Shown here piece by piece: positions 6,392-9,696 of a stretch of DNA of 9,696 bases (position 1 is its first letter; each line of letters starts with the position of its first letter). The stretch comes from Bacillota bacterium (GTDB taxonomy: Bacteria; Bacillota; Desulfitobacteriia; Desulfitobacteriales; JAJXUE01): contig JAJYNB010000320.1 of the NCBI GenBank assembly GCA_021786555.1, positions 1 to 9,696 on the forward strand, read 5' to 3'. The notes under the pieces are model-generated. The model was not told where the DNA came from, did no database searches, and saw only the letters and a program-made list of their open reading frames with translations. The translations under genes were made by a program, and so were the position numbers.

Positions 6392-8386
6392 ATGGGCAAT
6401 CTTCCTTTTTATGCTGTGGGCGCAGCGATTCTGGGCCTGCTGTTTGCCGTGTACCTGGCCAAGAGCGTCATGAGCGAAAACCCTGGCAACTCCCGGATGC
6501 AGGAACTCTCTCAGGCCATTTTCGAAGGGGCCATGGCCTACTTGAACCGTCAGTACAGGACCCTCATTCCCTTTGTCGTAATTATTTTTGTTGTTTTGAT
6601 TTTTCTCAAAGGATGGGAAACAGCCGTATCCTTCCTGGTGGGTTCTGTTTTGTCCGCCATCGCCGGTTATGTGGGTATGAGCATCACCACCCGGGCCAAT
6701 ACCCGTACAACGGAAGCCGCCAGAACAAGCCTGAACAAGGCTCTGGGCGTTGCTTTCCGCGGCGGTGCGGTCATGGGCATGTCGGTGGCAGGCCTCGGGC
6801 TTTTGGGTGTTTCTCTTCTTTACATAGTCTTTAGGAGCCCCGAAATCATCAACAGCTTTGCCTTTGGCGCCTCAGCCATCGCCCTCTTCGCCCGCGTAGG
6901 CGGCGGGATTTACACTAAGGCTGCCGACGTTGGCGCGGACCTGGTGGGTAAAATTGAAGCAGGTATCCCGGAAGACGATCCGAGAAACCCCGCGGTTATC
7001 GCTGACAACGTAGGCGACAACGTGGGTGACACCGCCGGCATGGGCGCGGACCTGTTCGAGTCCTACGCAGCCACCACCATCGCTGCTATGCTGATCGGGG
7101 TTAGCCCCACTGTAGTTGAAAAACTGAGCTTAGCCGGCAGCCCCCTCAATGCCTTACTGCTGCCCCTGCTCTTAGGCGCAGCCGGTGTCATCGCTTCGAT
7201 CATCGCCAGCTTCTTTGTGCGCACCGATGAAAACGCCAATCCACAGACCGCCTTAAATAAAGGCCTGTGGGGGACTAACATACTTGTGGCAATTGCCGCT
7301 TACGGGCTGACAAGCTGGCTGATACCCAGCAAGGCCGTACCGGTGTTTGGCGCCGTTGTCTGCGGTCTGGTTGTGAACGTGGCCATCGGTTTTATTACCG
7401 AGTACTATACCTCGAACCTTAAAAGACCGGCCCAGGCCATTGCTGAAGCATCGCAAACCGGGGCCGCCACCAATATCATCGCCGGTCTCGCTACCGGCCT
7501 GAAGAGCACGGCTCTTCCCGTAATCGTGATTTGTGCCGCTACCCTGGCGGCTTACAGCCTGGCCGATGTATACGGCATTGCCATGGCGGCTATGGGTATG
7601 CTCTCAACTGCAGGCATCGTTGTAGCCATCGACTCCTTCGGACCTGTGGCTGATAATGCCGGCGGTATCGCCGAAATGGCTGAACTGGAACCCAGCGTGC
7701 GCAAAACCACTGACAAGCTGGACTCGGTTGGCAACACCACTGCAGCTGTGGCCAAAGGCTTTGCCATCGGCTCCGCTGCCCTGACTGCCCTGGCCCTGTT
7801 TAACGCCTTCAGTGAGATCGCCCACCTCAAGGGCATCGATATCCTGCAGCCTCTGACCATCGTCGGATTGTTCATCGGCGGCGCGCTGCCCTTCCTGTTC
7901 TGCGCCTTCGCTATGGAGGCTGTGGGTAAGGCTGCCTTTGAAATGATCAAAGAAGTACGCCGCCAGTTTAAAGAAATCCCCGGCCTGATGGAAGGCAAAG
8001 CCAAACCTGACTATCGCGCTTGCGTCGACATCAGCACCAAAGCCGCAATCAGGCAGATGATTGTTCCCGGTCTCCTGGCTGTAGGAACTCCCCTCCTGGT
8101 CGGCTTCGGCCTCGGCAAGACCGCCATGGGCGGCATGCTGGCCGGCGGTACCCTGACCGGTCTGCTCATGGCAGTATTCATGGCCAATGCAGGCGGCGCC
8201 TGGGATAATGCCAAGAAATACATCGAAGCCGGCAACTTGGGCGGTAAGGGCACAGAGACCCATGCGGCCGCTGTCACCGGCGACACCGTAGGCGACCCCT
8301 TCAAAGACACTGCCGGACCTTCTCTCAATGCTCTAATCAAAGTTATGGGGACCATTTCCCTAATTATCGCTCCGTTCCTCCGCTAA
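6392..8386 (+). CDS. hppA: Membrane-bound ion-translocating pyrophosphatase, K+-dependent type
   Basis: Hydrolyses pyrophosphate and pumps Na+ and/or H+ across the cytoplasmic membrane. It has 664 residues from ATG 6392, typical for bacterial members, and many hydrophobic segments, consistent with the family's 14-17 helices. The pyrophosphate/Mg2+ site is intact: TKAADVGADLVGK with Asp179, Asp183 and Lys187; DNVGDNVGD with Asp205, Asp209 and Asp213; and the C-terminal GDTVGDPFKDTAGPSLN. In GNTTAA the residue that decides K+ dependence is Ala451; K+-independent enzymes have Lys. DLFESY places Glu223 at the gate position of the Thermotoga Na+ pump, while the later position used as the gate Glu in plant H+ pumps is Ala. 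This favours Na+ (or Na+/H+) transport but does not prove it, since some bacterial H+ pumps may share this layout. It lies between secG and the esterase gene, flanked by a candidate terminator and a hairpin repeat. Confidence 0.96.
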   Translation: MGNLPFYAVGAAILGLLFAVYLAKSVMSENPGNSRMQELSQAIFEGAMAYLNRQYRTLIPFVVIIFVVLIFLKGWETAVSFLVGSVLSAIAGYVGMSITTRANTRTTEAARTSLNKALGVAFRGGAVMGMSVAGLGLLGVSLLYIVFRSPEIINSFAFGASAIALFARVGGGIYTKAADVGADLVGKIEAGIPEDDPRNPAVIADNVGDNVGDTAGMGADLFESYAATTIAAMLIGVSPTVVEKLSLAGSPLNALLLPLLLGAAGVIASIIASFFVRTDENANPQTALNKGLWGTNILVAIAAYGLTSWLIPSKAVPVFGAVVCGLVVNVAIGFITEYYTSNLKRPAQAIAEASQTGAATNIIAGLATGLKSTALPVIVICAATLAAYSLADVYGIAMAAMGMLSTAGIVVAIDSFGPVADNAGGIAEMAELEPSVRKTTDKLDSVGNTTAAVAKGFAIGSAALTALALFNAFSEIAHLKGIDILQPLTIVGLFIGGALPFLFCAFAMEAVGKAAFEMIKEVRRQFKEIPGLMEGKAKPDYRACVDISTKAAIRQMIVPGLLAVGTPLLVGFGLGKTAMGGMLAGGTLTGLLMAVFMANAGGAWDNAKKYIEAGNLGGKGTETHAAAVTGDTVGDPFKDTAGPSLNALIKVMGTISLIIAPFLR

Positions 8387-8401
8387 GCAACGTTTGATGC
8401 C

Positions 8402-8509
8402 AGAACACCCCGGTTCGAGGCTCGAAGTTCGAGGCACAAGGTCGACCCAAGTTTAATCTTGGGTCGGACTTCGGACCTCGGACATCGGACTTCGTAAAAG
8501 GGGTGTTCT
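8402..8509. repeat. Long imperfect hairpin with 10-bp terminal inverted repeats and heptads
   Basis: AGAACACCCC (8402-8411) is perfectly inverted at GGGGTGTTCT (8500-8509). The core is a perfect 8-bp stem GACCCAAG (8444-8451) / CTTGGGTC (8458-8465) with a TTTAAT loop. The right arm between them holds four 7-bp units: CGGACTT, CGGACCT, CGGACAT and CGGACTT (8465-8492), the reverse complement of the array after tpiA. The left arm holds decayed complementary units (CGAGGCT, CGAAGTT and similar), mostly differing by transitions, so an RNA would still pair through G-U. It fills most of the 147-base gap after hppA. No strong T-tract follows, so terminator function is uncertain; a non-autonomous mobile repeat is possible. 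Confidence 0.85.
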
Positions 8510-8533
8510 TTAATATTGGTGAGGTGAGTTTGC

Positions 8534-9265
8534 ATGCAAATCGTGCAAAAAAATGCCGAGCCCTTTTTTTACCCCGGCGGGAAAACGGGGATTCTTTTGG
8601 TCCACGGTTTTACGGGATCCCCTTCGGAAATGAGGCCCCTTGGCCAGTTCCTGGCTGCCAAAGGGTACACGGTGCAGGGGGTAAGGCTGGCCGGACATGG
8701 CACAAACCTGGATGACATGGTAGGAACCACATGGGGGGACTGGTACGATTCGGTCAGGTCAGCTTACCGCGAGCTTGAGGAAAAGTGCAGCAGGGTTTTC
8801 ATCGTCGGTCTCAGCATGGGCGGAATCTTGTCCCTCCACGCTTCCCTGGAGTTTTCTCCAGTGGCGGTAATCTCTATCAACGCGCCCATCAGGCTGGTGA
8901 ACCGCAGAGCGATTTTTGCCCCACTGCTGCGGCACCTGAGACTCTATGCAGAGAAAGCAAACCCATCTGCTTATCCCGATCACTTCAGCTACAGCCGCAT
9001 GCCATTAAACAGCCTCAACTCCCTGCTGCAGCTGATTCGCCTGGTACGGCGGGAGCTTCCACGCGTAACTTCCCCTTTGCTGGTGCTCCAGTCCGAGCGC
9101 GATGATGTGGTCAACCCGGCGAGCGCCAAGCTGATTTTTAACAACAGCGGGAGCCTGGAGAAAGAGATAGAATGGTTCCCCAAGTCCGGACATCTGCTGA
9201 CTTTGGGTAGTGAACGGGATACAGTGTTTAAGCGTGTCCTGGAATTTATCGAAAGACAAGACTGA
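8534..9265 (+). CDS. est: Alpha/beta-hydrolase carboxylesterase (Est30/YvaK type)
   Basis: Predicted cytoplasmic esterase that hydrolyses short- to medium-chain carboxylic esters; the physiological substrate is unknown. It has 243 residues, close to Geobacillus Est30, and resembles it along its length. The oxyanion-hole motif is LLVHGFTGSP (about 23-32), and the nucleophile elbow is GLSMGG with Ser94, the same number as in Est30. The remaining triad residues are Asp190 in SERDDVVNP and His220 in KSGHLLTL. There is no signal peptide or membrane segment. The ATG at 8534 has a GAGGTGAG site (8521-8528). In Bacillus this gene (yvaK) sits directly after secG, so the neighbourhood supports the assignment despite the hppA insertion. 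The HD-domain gene starts 15 bases downstream, suggesting an operon. Confidence 0.9.
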   Translation: MQIVQKNAEPFFYPGGKTGILLVHGFTGSPSEMRPLGQFLAAKGYTVQGVRLAGHGTNLDDMVGTTWGDWYDSVRSAYRELEEKCSRVFIVGLSMGGILSLHASLEFSPVAVISINAPIRLVNRRAIFAPLLRHLRLYAEKANPSAYPDHFSYSRMPLNSLNSLLQLIRLVRRELPRVTSPLLVLQSERDDVVNPASAKLIFNNSGSLEKEIEWFPKSGHLLTLGSERDTVFKRVLEFIERQD

Positions 9266-9280
9266 AAAGGAGAGACCGTC

Positions 9281-9696
9281 ATGAAGCGAGAAGAAGCCCT
9301 GAAGGAACTAAAAAAGTATATCAACAACAAGAACCTGCTTAAGCACATGTATGCAGTGGAAGCGGTTATGGCCCGCCTGGCAGGTCACTTCGGTGAAGAT
9401 GAAGAATCCTGGGCACTGGCGGGCCTGCTGCATGATATTGATTACGACGAGACCAAGGACAAGCCAGAACTGCACGCCCTAAAGGGAGCTGAAATTTTGG
9501 AGGAACTGGGCTTGGCGCCTGAGGTAATCCACGCCGTAAAAGCCCATAATTCCAGGCTGGGTGTTCCCCGTGTCAGCTTGATGGATAAGGCACTCTATGC
9601 AGCTGACCCGGTAACCGGGCTGATTGTGGCCGGCGCTTTAATCAGGCCGGAAAAGCGGCTTGACGCCGTTAAGGCAGATTTTTTGCTGAACCGTTT
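9281..9696 (+). CDS. HD-domain phosphohydrolase, N-terminal part (runs off the window)
   Basis: The first 138 codons of a protein that continues past the window edge. ATG 9281 has an AAGGAGA site (9267-9273) at 7-base spacing. Visible HD-superfamily metal ligands are His22 (LLKHMYAVE), His51-Asp52 in GLLHDIDYD, possible extra ligands His84 and His89 (IHAVKAHNS), and Asp109 (LYAADPVTG). The order H...HD...D defines the HD fold, known for metal-dependent phosphatases and phosphodiesterases acting on nucleotides and related substrates. The substrate cannot be told from sequence. The protein is mainly helical with no membrane segment in the visible part. It follows est closely and is probably co-transcribed with it; in Bacillus this position holds rnr instead. 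Confidence 0.85.
   Translation, partial: MKREEALKELKKYINNKNLLKHMYAVEAVMARLAGHFGEDEESWALAGLLHDIDYDETKDKPELHALKGAEILEELGLAPEVIHAVKAHNSRLGVPRVSLMDKALYAADPVTGLIVAGALIRPEKRLDAVKADFLLNR

Noticed and set aside
6331..6834. Plus-strand frame of 167 codons overlapping the start of hppA
   Set aside because: It begins at the T-tract of the candidate terminator and overlaps hppA in another frame. It lacks hydrophobic or domain features of its own.
8511..8516. TAATAT as a -10 box for the esterase gene
   Set aside because: No acceptable -35 box lies 16-18 bases upstream, where the sequence is the heptad hairpin.

Overview
This window looks like ordinary chromosomal DNA of a Gram-positive bacterium, most likely a moderately GC-rich anaerobic member of the Clostridia (Peptococcaceae/Desulfotomaculia-like). 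The grounds are the gap-pgk-tpiA-gpmI-eno gene order typical of Firmicutes, strong AAGGAGG-type ribosome binding sites, TTG and GTG starts, the eno/secG/carboxylesterase neighbourhood, and a K+-dependent type membrane pyrophosphatase. The genus assignment is an inference; every gene is on the + strand.

Layout. Positions 1-487 hold the C-terminal half of glyceraldehyde-3-phosphate dehydrogenase. It is followed closely by pgk (531-1712) and tpiA (1725-2480), then gpmI (2744-4288) and eno (4571-5860). Together these encode every step of lower glycolysis from triose phosphate to phosphoenolpyruvate. A strong hairpin plus T-tract closes the block after eno, and a plausible promoter overlapping it starts secG (5998-6225). 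A second, weaker terminator lies between secG and hppA (6392-8386), a membrane-bound ion-pumping pyrophosphatase. Then come an Est30/YvaK-type carboxylesterase (8534-9265) and the first 138 codons of an HD-domain phosphohydrolase (9281 to the window end).

How the genes work together. Gap, Pgk, TpiA, GpmI and Eno are cytoplasmic enzymes of one pathway, usable in glycolysis or in gluconeogenesis. SecG belongs to the protein-export channel. HppA turns pyrophosphate released by biosynthesis into a Na+ or H+ gradient, which suits an energy-limited anaerobe. The secG-esterase pair matches the known Bacillus secG-yvaK order, but with hppA inserted and with an HD protein where Bacillus has rnr.

The least ordinary material is non-coding. 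Three gene junctions carry repeats built on 7-bp units. After tpiA there are 17 tandem AGGTCCG/AAGTCCG/TAGTCCG units (2484-2602). Before eno there is a nested inverted repeat of GTCAG-type heptads (4307-4512). After hppA there is a long hairpin with perfect 10-bp ends and heptads in both arms (8402-8509). No tRNA, rRNA, CRISPR array, transposase gene or novel multigene system was recognised.
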